Source: Kurthia huakuii LAM0618 (lineage in GTDB: Bacteria > Bacillota > Bacilli > Bacillales_A > Planococcaceae). Taken from it: a DNA stretch of 64,000 nucleotides. The stretch spans positions 62,001 to 126,000 of the forward strand of contig NZ_AYTB01000015.1 in NCBI RefSeq assembly GCF_000505545.1. The letters are read 5' to 3'. The notes under the pieces are model-generated. The model had not been told where the DNA came from. It made no database searches and saw only the letters and a list, made by a program, of their open reading frames with translations. The first letter of the stretch is position 1. Each line of letters starts with the position of its first letter. The position numbers and the translations under genes are program-made. Shown in pieces: positions 17,478-25,862 of this stretch.

Positions 17478-18197
17478 ATGCGTTTAAACAATGAAAATTT
17501 AATCCGCTTTCAAAAAATCGTAACACCTTATGTACCAGCAAATGTACAACAAGTATTGATTGATGCGGAAATCATATACCCTGATATTTTTTTAAAAGTC
17601 ACATACGGTTTAGAAAATGATGAAGCTGTCATCCCTACTCATGATGCCGGTTATTTTGAACTCATTGGCAAATTAAAAAAAGAAATTTTACCGCATTGCG
17701 AGGAAAACGAGCGCGATCTATTTTTAATCGCAACGAAACATCCGGATGATGGCCTTTGGGATGTTGAGCAAGTAGCAGGCATTCCTGAAAATACGTTCGG
17801 TCGTGTCGCAAAATTACATCGCTTGGAAGAAAAAGCTGTTCGTATTGCACGTAAATATACACAAGGTAATGGCGTGCTTTATCGTGAAATTACTGAACCA
17901 GCTCCTTATTTACGTGGCCACCACTGCCTATACAATACAAAAGGCGAACTCGAATACCGCGATGACGTTGTTTATAACACGCCAACTGAATGGAAAGAAA
18001 AATCATTCGCGCAAATTTTAACACGCTTCCATGAACAATGGAACGCGCTATACGATGAAAATTGGTCAACAATCAATATTATTTTCCATGCGCCAAACCA
18101 CTATACGCTGTCATTCGGCACGGAAGACCTTGCCGCTTCAACGTATGAAGAACGCCGCGATAATTGGAAAGAACAGTATATGACGGTAACACATTAA
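17478..18197 (+). CDS. Protein of unknown function (weak YezG/DUF600-like C-terminus)
   Basis: A 239-residue soluble protein, not confidently recognised. The last 60 residues (WSTINIIFHAP, then YERRDNWKEQYM) have the tryptophan/arginine pattern seen in YezG/DUF600 proteins, which include toxin-immunity proteins, but no toxin gene is adjacent and the N-terminal half is unplaced. The start chosen is the ATG at 17478, 8 bases after GAGGAG; the two upstream ATGs in frame are either inside or before that site. It stands alone between two terminators. Confidence 0.6.
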   Translation: MRLNNENLIRFQKIVTPYVPANVQQVLIDAEIIYPDIFLKVTYGLENDEAVIPTHDAGYFELIGKLKKEILPHCEENERDLFLIATKHPDDGLWDVEQVAGIPENTFGRVAKLHRLEEKAVRIARKYTQGNGVLYREITEPAPYLRGHHCLYNTKGELEYRDDVVYNTPTEWKEKSFAQILTRFHEQWNALYDENWSTINIIFHAPNHYTLSFGTEDLAASTYEERRDNWKEQYMTVTH

Positions 18198-18201
18198 ATC
18201 C

Positions 18202-18241
18202 AAAAAACGGAAATCCCTCTGCAGAGATTTCCGTTTTTTTT
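18202..18241. terminator. Bidirectional terminator
   Basis: The stem ACGGAAATC/GATTTCCGT is flanked by A-run and T-run. It lies between the unknown gene ending at 18197 and the convergent BCCT transporter. Confidence 0.9.
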
Positions 18242-18250
18242 CGTTCATTA

Positions 18251-19762
18251 TTACTTATGTTCTTGTTTTTTCGGACGAATATACAGTCCAAGCTCCCGCC
18301 GTTCATGCATCAATGCTTTATACAATGAATACATCATAATGAGCATCAGAATCGAGAATGGGAACGCGACAATAATGGCCGCATTTTGGAGTGCTTGCAA
18401 CCCACCTGAGAATAAAAGGCTGATAGCAATCGTTGCTTGTAAAATTCCCCAAATCAACTTCACTTTAAATGATGGATTTAATGAACCACCTGTCGTTTGC
18501 ATACCGAGTACAAATGTTGCTGAATCGGCTGATGTGATAAAGAAGATAGCCACTAAAATAATCGCGACAACCGATAAAATCGTACCCAGTGGCATTTGTT
18601 CAAAAACACCAAATAAGACTTGTTCCGTTGGTAATTCTGTAATAGCTGGGTTTTTATCTGCTGCTGTAATCGCCGAAGTACCAAATACAGCGAACCACAG
18701 TAGACTAACAACTGTCGGTAATAAAATAACGCCCATTAAAAACTCACGAATCGTACGACCACGTGAAATACGTGCGATAAAAATCCCTACGAATGGTGAC
18801 CAAGACATCCACCAAGCCCAATAGAAGATTGTCCAGCTATTAATCCAATCACGTCCTTCTCCACCAGGAGACGTACGCAAGCTCATGCTAACCATATTTT
18901 GCAAATAGCCACCAAGGCCGTTCGTAAAGTTATTCATGATTTGTACTGTTGGCCCTAGAATAAGCAGGAGTACGAATAGCACAAAGGCAATGTATAAGTT
19001 CGTATTACTTAAAATTTGAATGCCTTTATTGAGACCTGTTGACGCAGAAATCATGAATAGTACCGTTACGATAATAATAATAATAAATTGAACAGTAAAG
19101 CTATTTGGAATCGATGTTAAATACGATAAACCACCGTTAATTTGTTGAGCACCGAAACCTAATGTTGTCGCGACACCAATAATGGTCGCAAATACAGCAA
19201 TAATATCAACGGTATGCCCTATCCAACCTTTAGACCGTTCACCGATTAATGGATAAAGTGTCGAACTAAGTAAGCCCGGCATCCCTTTACGGAATTGGAA
19301 ATATGCGAGTGATAACGCGACGATACCATAAATGGCCCAAGCGGAAATACCCCAGTGTAAAAATGTGTAGCGAAACGCATCTTTTAATGCTTGCTGAGAA
19401 CCTTCTTCTGCTTCTGGTGCATTAATCGCAAAATGTGATAACGGTTCAGCTGCTCCCCAGAATACAAGACCAATCCCCATTCCCGCACTAAATAACATTG
19501 CAAACCATGAACGCGTGCTATATTCTGGACGATCTGTGCGTTTGCCTAGACGAATACCACCGACTGGGCTTAATATTAAAAATAGACAAAATGCTACGAT
19601 GACCGCAACGATTAATAAATAATACCAACCAAATGATGTTGTCAAAAAGCTTTGGATATTGCCGGTTACTTTTTCAAACATTTCAGGTGCCAATAAACCT
19701 ATCGCAGCGGCAGCTAAAGTCACTGTAACGGATGCCCAAAAAACAATCCCTAATTTCTTCAT
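18251..19762 (-). CDS. BCCT family transporter, glycine betaine/choline type (OpuD-like)
   Basis: A 503-residue carrier with 12 hydrophobic segments. The BCCT signature tryptophans are in [18 protein letters not shown], followed by [14 protein letters not shown], and segment 4 carries [14 protein letters not shown]. Members import glycine betaine, choline or carnitine with Na+ or H+ for osmotic protection. The ATG at 19762 follows AAGGAG by 6 bases; the open frame extends 27 codons further upstream without a ribosome site. The short C-terminal tail is charged ([16 protein letters not shown]), as in osmo-sensing members. It is monocistronic. Confidence 0.9.
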   Translation of the reverse strand: MKKLGIVFWASVTVTLAAAAIGLLAPEMFEKVTGNIQSFLTTSFGWYYLLIVAVIVAFCLFLILSPVGGIRLGKRTDRPEYSTRSWFAMLFSAGMGIGLVFWGAAEPLSHFAINAPEAEEGSQQALKDAFRYTFLHWGISAWAIYGIVALSLAYFQFRKGMPGLLSSTLYPLIGERSKGWIGHTVDIIAVFATIIGVATTLGFGAQQINGGLSYLTSIPNSFTVQFIIIIIVTVLFMISASTGLNKGIQILSNTNLYIAFVLFVLLLILGPTVQIMNNFTNGLGGYLQNMVSMSLRTSPGGEGRDWINSWTIFYWAWWMSWSPFVGIFIARISRGRTIREFLMGVILLPTVVSLLWFAVFGTSAITAADKNPAITELPTEQVLFGVFEQMPLGTILSVVAIILVAIFFITSADSATFVLGMQTTGGSLNPSFKVKLIWGILQATIAISLLFSGGLQALQNAAIIVAFPFSILMLIMMYSLYKALMHERRELGLYIRPKKQEHK

Positions 19763-20077
19763 TTTTTTCTCCTTTTCTTCATAAATTTTCTCACTATACT
19801 TTTCTACTGTAACACTAATCACAATAGCAGTAAATTTTCTCATAATTGGAAATTTGATTAATAACTGTAAAAAAAGTACTCTATGTATAAGAAAAGGTGT
19901 CCTGTACTACAATCTTGTTTAATTTTTTCACATGAAAAATTAGCAAATACTCACCTTTTAAATCGTTCCCTTTCTTATTTCTATTAAACATCATTTGTTC
20001 TCAAATAGTCATAAACCTTCACATTTCCTCCATATGTTGGTGCTATAATAAAGGAAGCTATGAGGAGGATTTTATAC
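19763..20077. other. Intergenic region between BCCT and lipoprotein genes
   Basis: No gene is seen. The right end has an extended -10 element TGCTATAAT (TATAAT at 20044-20049) upstream of the lipoprotein gene, with only a weak -35. The AT-rich left half should hold the BCCT promoter, but I could not place one convincingly. Confidence 0.5.
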
Positions 20078-20419
20078 ATGAAAAAGATTTTATCTGCTGC
20101 CGCACTGTCTTCTGTTTTATTATTAGGTGCTTGTGGTAATAGCGACACTGAATATGAAATCATCAAAGATACAGTCGTACGTGGCATGCAGCAATATACA
20201 GTTGAAACAAGTATGGACGATGAAAAACAAATTAAAGAATTAATCGAAGAGCTAGAGGATAAAGCAATGAGCAGCAACACACGTCCTGATTCTATGTGGA
20301 TTAATGTCCAAACAAAACGTGGTAAATTAACAGCAACCGTAAAAGAAGCCTATACATTAACAGGCATGAACCAAACCGGCTTAAAAGAAAAAGACCAAGC
20401 CGAACTAAAAATGCAATAA
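20078..20419 (+). CDS. Small lipoprotein of unknown function
   Basis: A 113-residue protein with a signal peptide (MKKILSAAALSSVLLLGAC) ending in a clear lipobox LGAC, so it should be lipid-anchored on the outer face of the membrane after cleavage at Cys19. The mature part is short, charged and has no known domain. The start is the ATG at 20078, 9 bases after AGGAGG. It is monocistronic, with its own promoter and terminator. Confidence 0.8.
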   Translation: MKKILSAAALSSVLLLGACGNSDTEYEIIKDTVVRGMQQYTVETSMDDEKQIKELIEELEDKAMSSNTRPDSMWINVQTKRGKLTATVKEAYTLTGMNQTGLKEKDQAELKMQ

Positions 20420-20432
20420 TCGTTTTCCACCG

Positions 20433-20465
20433 AGAAGAATTACTTGCGAGTGATTCTTCTTTTTA
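20433..20465 (+). terminator. Intrinsic terminator after the lipoprotein gene
   Basis: A long stem (AGAAGAAT...ATTCTTCT with inner ACT/AGT pairs) and a TGCG loop are followed by five Ts. Confidence 0.88.
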
Positions 20466-20562
20466 AATGGAAAAAATCGGCGTTTTCTTGCGTTTTCAAG
20501 TCAATTATGATTCACTTAAAATGGTTTATTTTCTCAATTTATTATGAAGGGCTGGAAAAAAG

Positions 20563-23286
20563 GTGAAACTAAAAATCCGTTCTAAAATTACGAGCGGGTA
20601 CATTGCATTGCTACTTTGTCTCATTGCGGCAGTCAGCATTATTGGCTTTCAAATAAATACGCTTCAAACAGAGCGCAATACGTTAATGAAAACAAACGCA
20701 ACCGTACAAACGCTTATTAGCAGTTTAGAAAACTATACATTGAACATGAACCGTGCACAGCGTGGTTATATCGTGACAGGTAAAGATTCTTATTTAGAGC
20801 CTTATCGCGAGGCGCGAGCTAACTGGGAAGATGACTGGAACGAATTGCATATGTTAATGGAAGGCCGCCCAGCACAACAGGAATATTTAAAATCGGTAAA
20901 GCTTCATATTAATCGTTGGATTGAAGATGCTGGCGAACCATCGATTAATTTGAAACGCAATAATGATACAATAGGCATTAAAAAATTCTATCGTGAGGAA
21001 GTTAGTCGCTCCGAAATCCAAACAACGATGTCTACATTATCAAAAATTCGCGATAATGAATCCACGCACCTTGCAACAGAGGCGCAACGGCTTGACAGCG
21101 ACAATAATAAAATTATTATGACACTCGGCTTATTTTTATTTGTCGCGAGTATTGTTGCCGTGTTCTTTTCTTCTATTATTTCAAAATCAATTACACGCAC
21201 GATTACCCGTACAACTGAGGCGATTCGTCATATTGCGCAAGAAAAAGGCACGTTTACAACACGTATTCCGATTACGACAAACGATGAAGTACGCGATTTA
21301 GGTGTCGCAACAAATGATTTATTAGACGATTTAGAGCGTCGTCAATGGATACAAAGCAATGCCGCACAAATCGTGAAAAATTATCAAGGTGTCGATGCCA
21401 TTCATCAATTAGCGTCTATTTTTTTATCACAAGTAGCCAAAGTGACACGCGCTACTTATGGCGCACTTTATGTTCGTAACGACAACGAAAGCATGATTCT
21501 TGAAAAGCAGGCCACATTTGCAGGTTCCGACAAAGAAATTGGTCGCCAAGAAATTAAAATCGGTGAAGGTCTTGCAGGTCAAGCTGCATTAGAACGCCGT
21601 ATCATTCATTTGAAAGAAACGGATAACTATCAGTTAATTTCAACAAGTCTTGGCAATGTGCCACCAAAAGAGGTCATTATTATTCCTATTATTTTCGAAC
21701 AAAAAACAATTGCTTTACTTGAACTAGCAACGTTAAATACGTTCGAAAAATTGGACAGAATTTTCTTGAAAGATGTTGTGAGTTCACTTGGCTTAACAAT
21801 TAACAGTGTTTTAACGCGTATGGAAGTCATCCAATTATTAACGGAATCCCGTGCAATGAGCGAAGAACTCCAAGCACAAACAGAGGAATTGCAAACGCAA
21901 TCGGAAGAAATGCAAACGCAATCAGAAGAATTGCAGGCGCAAACCGAAGAATTAACGAATATTAATGAACAATTGGAAGAACGCACGCGTGAAGCCGAAG
22001 AAAAAACGGCCGAACTTGAAATCACAAAAGCCGATTTAGAGCGGAACGCCGAAGAGCTTATCCAAAGTTCAAAATATAAATCCGAATTTTTAGCAAATAT
22101 GTCGCATGAGCTACGCACGCCGCTAAATAGCATTTTAATTTTATCGGAAATGCTTGCCGACAATGCCAAAGATGCTGCACAATATGAAGATGAAGAATTT
22201 GCGCGCGTTATTAATTCTTCTGGTAAAGATTTATTGAACTTGATCAATGACATTCTCGACCTTTCTAAAATCGAAGCTGGTAAGTTAGACATCTTATATG
22301 AAGAAGTAAATATTGATGAGTTACCACTTTATTTAAAACAATCATTTACGCATTTCGGCAATGAAAAAAATGTCGCCTTCCATGTCGTAAAAGATACCGA
22401 TGTCGCCGATGTCATTCATACCGACCATAAACGTTTCCAACAAATTTTAAAAAATCTCTTGTCCAATGCCTTTAAATTTACTGAACATGGCTCGGTTAGT
22501 GTCCATCTATTTAATCCTTCGCTTACAAAAGAACAACAAGCCATTTCCGACCACTGGCTTGCCGTCTCTGTAACCGATACTGGTATTGGTATTCCAACAT
22601 CTAAACATGAGCTAGTGTTTGAATCATTCCAACAAGCAGATGGCGCTACCGTACGAAAATATGGTGGCACAGGACTTGGCCTCTCTATTTGTAAGGAATT
22701 TGCGCAACTATTAGGCGGCTCGATTACGTTAGATAGTGTCGAGGGCGAAGGTAGTACATTTACCGTTTACTTGCCAAGTCTGCCAACAGGTTTACCCGAG
22801 CACTTTGATAAGCCGGTAGACTTAATATTTGATGTCCCTACACTAGAAGAGACACCGGATGCTATGCCAATCGTTGAAACAACGACAAAGCTAGCCGATG
22901 AACTGTTTAAAAACAAACGTGTCTTAATCGTTGATGATGATGAGCGCAATATTTTCGCGCTCGAAAAAACATTACAGCAGCACGGTATGATTGTTGACAG
23001 CGTCCGCAATGGTCGTGAATGCTTAAACTTTATTGAACAAGACCGTTATGTCGATGTTATTTTAATGGATATTATGATGCCTGAGCTAGATGGTTATGAT
23101 ACGATGAAAATTTTACGCAACGATATGCACATTGAGTTGCCAATTATCGCACTCACTGCTAAAGCAATGAAGTCTGATCGTGAAAAATGCATCGCAGCAG
23201 GTGCAACAGATTATATTAGCAAGCCGCTTAACTTAGAACAACTATTCTCTGTTTTACGCGTTTGGTTAGCTACTGAGGTGATGTAA
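20563..23286 (+). CDS. Hybrid sensor histidine kinase, RsbK-like (CHASE3-HAMP-GAF-HisKA-HATPase-REC)
   Basis: A 907-residue membrane kinase. Order: membrane segment (about 13-32), CHASE3-type extracellular helical domain (35-180), second membrane segment (184-204), HAMP (205-255), GAF (270-425), a heptad coiled coil of repeated EELQAQ/EEMQTQ units (431-475), HisKA with phospho-accepting His515 in NMSHELRTP, ATPase domain with DTGIGIP and GTGLGL, and a C-terminal receiver with Asp836 in LMDIMMP. The start is a GTG, with GAAGG 12 bases upstream. The next gene overlaps by one base and encodes a CheR methyltransferase; a response-regulator phosphatase gene faces them. This is the RsbK-RsbM-RsbY combination that controls SigB in the B. 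cereus group, so control of a general stress response is inferred. Confidence 0.88.
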   Translation: MKLKIRSKITSGYIALLLCLIAAVSIIGFQINTLQTERNTLMKTNATVQTLISSLENYTLNMNRAQRGYIVTGKDSYLEPYREARANWEDDWNELHMLMEGRPAQQEYLKSVKLHINRWIEDAGEPSINLKRNNDTIGIKKFYREEVSRSEIQTTMSTLSKIRDNESTHLATEAQRLDSDNNKIIMTLGLFLFVASIVAVFFSSIISKSITRTITRTTEAIRHIAQEKGTFTTRIPITTNDEVRDLGVATNDLLDDLERRQWIQSNAAQIVKNYQGVDAIHQLASIFLSQVAKVTRATYGALYVRNDNESMILEKQATFAGSDKEIGRQEIKIGEGLAGQAALERRIIHLKETDNYQLISTSLGNVPPKEVIIIPIIFEQKTIALLELATLNTFEKLDRIFLKDVVSSLGLTINSVLTRMEVIQLLTESRAMSEELQAQTEELQTQSEEMQTQSEELQAQTEELTNINEQLEERTREAEEKTAELEITKADLERNAEELIQSSKYKSEFLANMSHELRTPLNSILILSEMLADNAKDAAQYEDEEFARVINSSGKDLLNLINDILDLSKIEAGKLDILYEEVNIDELPLYLKQSFTHFGNEKNVAFHVVKDTDVADVIHTDHKRFQQILKNLLSNAFKFTEHGSVSVHLFNPSLTKEQQAISDHWLAVSVTDTGIGIPTSKHELVFESFQQADGATVRKYGGTGLGLSICKEFAQLLGGSITLDSVEGEGSTFTVYLPSLPTGLPEHFDKPVDLIFDVPTLEETPDAMPIVETTTKLADELFKNKRVLIVDDDERNIFALEKTLQQHGMIVDSVRNGRECLNFIEQDRYVDVILMDIMMPELDGYDTMKILRNDMHIELPIIALTAKAMKSDREKCIAAGATDYISKPLNLEQLFSVLRVWLATEVM

Positions 23287-24113
23287 TGGAGTCAACGAAA
23301 ACGGAAGAGTTAGAAGTAGCACTGTTATTAGAAGCTATTTACCATCTAACATCGTATGATTTTCGCGAATACAATCGTTCATCCATTACGCGTCGCGTAC
23401 ACAATCGCCTTGCGTTAGAGCATTTACCGAATATTTCGCGCCTTACCGAAAAAGTTATTTACGATACGAAATCTCGTAACGACTTATTAAATGACTTTTC
23501 GATTAACGTCACTGAAATGTTTCGCGATCCAAGTTTTTTTAAAGCACTACGCGATGATATTTTGCCGCGCTTTAAAAATCATGAGGAAATTCGCATTTGG
23601 CATGCTGGATGCGCGACTGGCGAAGAAGTATTTTCAGTCGCCATTTTATTGACCGAGCTTGGACTCATTGATAAAGCAACACTCTATGCAACCGATATGA
23701 ATGAAGATGTACTAGAACGCGCTCGCGCTGCTCGCTTCCCGATTCAAAAAATGCAAACATATACGAAAAATTATATGCTTGCAGGCGGAAGCCAAGCTTT
23801 TTCGGAGTATTATTACACCGATAGTCAGTTTGCCTACATTCAATCAAAACTACTAGAACCTATTAGCTTTGCACAGCACAACTTAGTAACCGACCAATCA
23901 TTCAATGAATTTCACTTAATTATTTGCCGCAATGTGTTAATTTATTTCTCACCGACGCTGCAAAATAAAGTGTACCAACTCTTCCATGAAAGCTTGATAC
24001 GCGGTGGTTTCCTTTGCCTCGGCGCAAAAGAATCATTGCGCTTTTCAGGCATTATGCCAAAATTTGAAGAAACGATTGCAAACGAAAAAATTTATCAGAA
24101 GATTTATGATTAA
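23286..24113 (+). CDS. CheR-type protein methyltransferase, RsbM-like
   Basis: A 275-residue CheR-family enzyme that transfers methyl groups from S-adenosylmethionine to glutamates of sensor proteins. It has an N-terminal helical domain (TSYDFREYNRSSITRRVHNRL), the SAM-binding loop HAGCATGEEVFS near residue 107, and the catalytic-domain motif LIICRNVLIYFSP near residue 215. The start ATG shares one base with the TAA of the kinase gene, so translation is coupled. No CheB or chemotaxis genes are near. In B. cereus, RsbM methylates RsbK and damps SigB activation; the glutamate-rich coiled coil of the neighbouring kinase is the likely target here. Confidence 0.87.
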   Translation: MESTKTEELEVALLLEAIYHLTSYDFREYNRSSITRRVHNRLALEHLPNISRLTEKVIYDTKSRNDLLNDFSINVTEMFRDPSFFKALRDDILPRFKNHEEIRIWHAGCATGEEVFSVAILLTELGLIDKATLYATDMNEDVLERARAARFPIQKMQTYTKNYMLAGGSQAFSEYYYTDSQFAYIQSKLLEPISFAQHNLVTDQSFNEFHLIICRNVLIYFSPTLQNKVYQLFHESLIRGGFLCLGAKESLRFSGIMPKFEETIANEKIYQKIYD

Positions 24114-24150
24114 AAAAACCCCGAAGCGGCGCAAGCCACTTCGGGGTTTT
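24112..24150. terminator. Bidirectional terminator
   Basis: The stem ACCCCGAAG/CTTCGGGGT (24118-24147) has A- and T-runs on either side. It separates the convergent methyltransferase and phosphatase genes. Confidence 0.92.
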
Positions 24151-24151
24151 C

Positions 24152-25288
24152 CTATGTCGCCTGAATAATCATCATACACATATCATCAGGCTGATTTTCT
24201 TGTTGTTCACGCGGAATAACATAATCAAGTAGCGGTTTATCGAGTGATAACGTTTGCGCTGATAATTTATCCATACGTTTTTCTGCCTCAAATTCATCTG
24301 GATGCATCGCTTCAAGCACCCCATCAGTAAAGATGACAATTTGCGCCGATGTGTCATACGAAACCGTTTTTGATTTCACTTGAATGTCATCAAAGAAACC
24401 AATTGCACACGCATTGTTATCTAAATGTAGTAATTCATTTTCGTTTAGCCACGCATAACCATGTGGATGACCAGCATTCACATATTCAATCGTTTTTTCC
24501 TTCGTATCTACTAACATATAAATTCCTGTAAAATAATATGGAATTTTTTCTTTATCGGTATGCAGTAACGACATATAACGATTTAACTCAACCATGACCT
24601 CCGCTGGACTCACGCGTTTTTTGACGCTATCGCGCAGCGCTGACGAAATAAACATACAGACAAGCGATGCGGAAATCCCATGCCCCATCATATCAAATAA
24701 CATAATAGCGTAGCGGTCTTCATCAACTTGTTCCCAGTAATACATATCACCAGCCAAGTTAAATGATGGTTTATAGGCGACTTGTACGGCAAGATGGTCA
24801 TGCGTAAACGGTTCGCTCAATAAACTACGCTGTACATGTGCTGCTAAATTTAATTCATTTTCAATTTTTTCATCGTGCGTCATATGCCAATCCAACTCGC
24901 GTTTTAATCGCAGCGCCACATCCATGCGTGCGAGTAACTCGGTTTTATTAATCGGCTTCGTAATGTAATCGTTACCACCTGCGCCAAGTGCTTCTGACAA
25001 TTTTTTCTTATCATCGAGCGCCGTCGTAAACAAGATTTGGATATTTTTATAACGTTCATCCGCACGAATTGTACGACAAGCTTCAATACCATCGATTTCT
25101 GGCATCATAATGTCTAATAAAATTAAATCCACCGCATCTGGTTTATGCGTAGGTATCGTAACTTTCAAATAATCATACAATGCTTGTGCCGACGTTAGAG
25201 ATACGCAATCATCATACCCTGCACTTTTTAAAATTTTCTCCATGACAAATAAATTAACTTTATTGTCATCTACTAGAAGAATGGTCAT
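24152..25288 (-). CDS. Response regulator with SpoIIE/PP2C-type phosphatase output, RsbY/RsbP-like
   Basis: A 378-residue protein: receiver domain (residues 1-125, phospho-acceptor Asp59 in LILLDIMMPEIDG, Lys in DYITKPIN), a short linker helix, then a SpoIIE/PP2C-type serine phosphatase (residues 170-375) with metal-ligand motifs FNLAGDMYYW, FDMMGHGISASL and IFTDGVLEAM. Such proteins dephosphorylate an anti-anti-sigma factor in partner-switching systems. Facing the hybrid kinase and CheR genes, it is the probable RsbY-type output of that pathway. The rsbV-rsbW-sigB genes are not in this window. Confidence 0.88.
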   Translation of the reverse strand: MTILLVDDNKVNLFVMEKILKSAGYDDCVSLTSAQALYDYLKVTIPTHKPDAVDLILLDIMMPEIDGIEACRTIRADERYKNIQILFTTALDDKKKLSEALGAGGNDYITKPINKTELLARMDVALRLKRELDWHMTHDEKIENELNLAAHVQRSLLSEPFTHDHLAVQVAYKPSFNLAGDMYYWEQVDEDRYAIMLFDMMGHGISASLVCMFISSALRDSVKKRVSPAEVMVELNRYMSLLHTDKEKIPYYFTGIYMLVDTKEKTIEYVNAGHPHGYAWLNENELLHLDNNACAIGFFDDIQVKSKTVSYDTSAQIVIFTDGVLEAMHPDEFEAEKRMDKLSAQTLSLDKPLLDYVIPREQQENQPDDMCMMIIQAT

Positions 25289-25494
25289 CGTATCCCTCCC
25301 TTTATTCTCTTTTAGTATAACAAATTCAAACCATGTAATTCGTCATCCAATACACCTAGTTCTTAAGCCTTTACGATGCTATTGGCTACTCGAACTATAC
25401 CATTGGCAACATTTTTTCAAGTATATCATTAATTTTTTTAATTCATATCTTTTTACAAGGTTTTCAGCAAATATCTGTTCAATTTCCAAATATA

Positions 25495-25524
25495 TTGTAT
25501 TTTCAGAAAAATATATGCTATAGT
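25495..25524 (+). promoter_or_regulatory. metE promoter
   Basis: TTGTAT (25495-25500) and TATAGT (25519-25524) are separated by 18 bp, with a TG extended -10 element. It starts the transcript that carries the cobalamin riboswitch. Confidence 0.7.
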
Positions 25525-25544
25525 AATAAACAATTACATAACGT

Positions 25545-25735
25545 GTTACGAACCGGTGCATGTGAAAACATGCTTAAAAGGGAAGTATGGTGAAAATCCA
25601 TCGCTGTCCCGCAACTGTAATTCGGAGCGCTTAAAAAATAGCCACTGTGGAAATGGGAAGGCTTTAAGCGCGTTGATGATAAGCCAGGAGACCTGCCTGT
25701 TTCGAGTACACACCAAAGGCTCACGTGGAGATGAG
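25545..25735 (+). ncRNA. Cobalamin (B12) riboswitch
   Basis: The conserved parts appear in order: ACCGGTGC (25552), an AAAAGGGAAGT stretch (25576), GGTGAAAATCC (25589), GCTGTCCCGCAACTGTAA (25603), and the B12-box region GCCAGGAGACCTGCC (25683). It lies directly upstream of metE, the B12-independent methionine synthase, and is followed by an intrinsic terminator. When adenosyl- or methylcobalamin binds, the terminator should form and stop metE expression. The family match is strong; the exact limits are approximate. Confidence 0.93.
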
Positions 25736-25797
25736 CGGTGTTCTGTGCGATTGGTCAGTCAGAGGATGTGACCTTTTAACGATGCATAGATTCTTCC

Positions 25798-25829
25798 GCT
25801 ATTTCTTAATTGAAATAGCTTTTTTATTT
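25798..25829 (+). terminator. Riboswitch-controlled terminator upstream of metE
   Basis: The stem GCTATTTC/GAAATAGC with a 6-base loop is followed by TTTTTTATTT, 33 bases before the metE start. It is the expected expression platform of the cobalamin riboswitch. Confidence 0.85.
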
Positions 25830-25862
25830 GGAGTTATGTAATACACCAAAGGAGGAATAACA

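Noticed and set aside
25556-25771. Open frames on both strands inside the metE leader
   Set aside because: The bases are fully explained by the cobalamin riboswitch and the frames have no ribosome sites.
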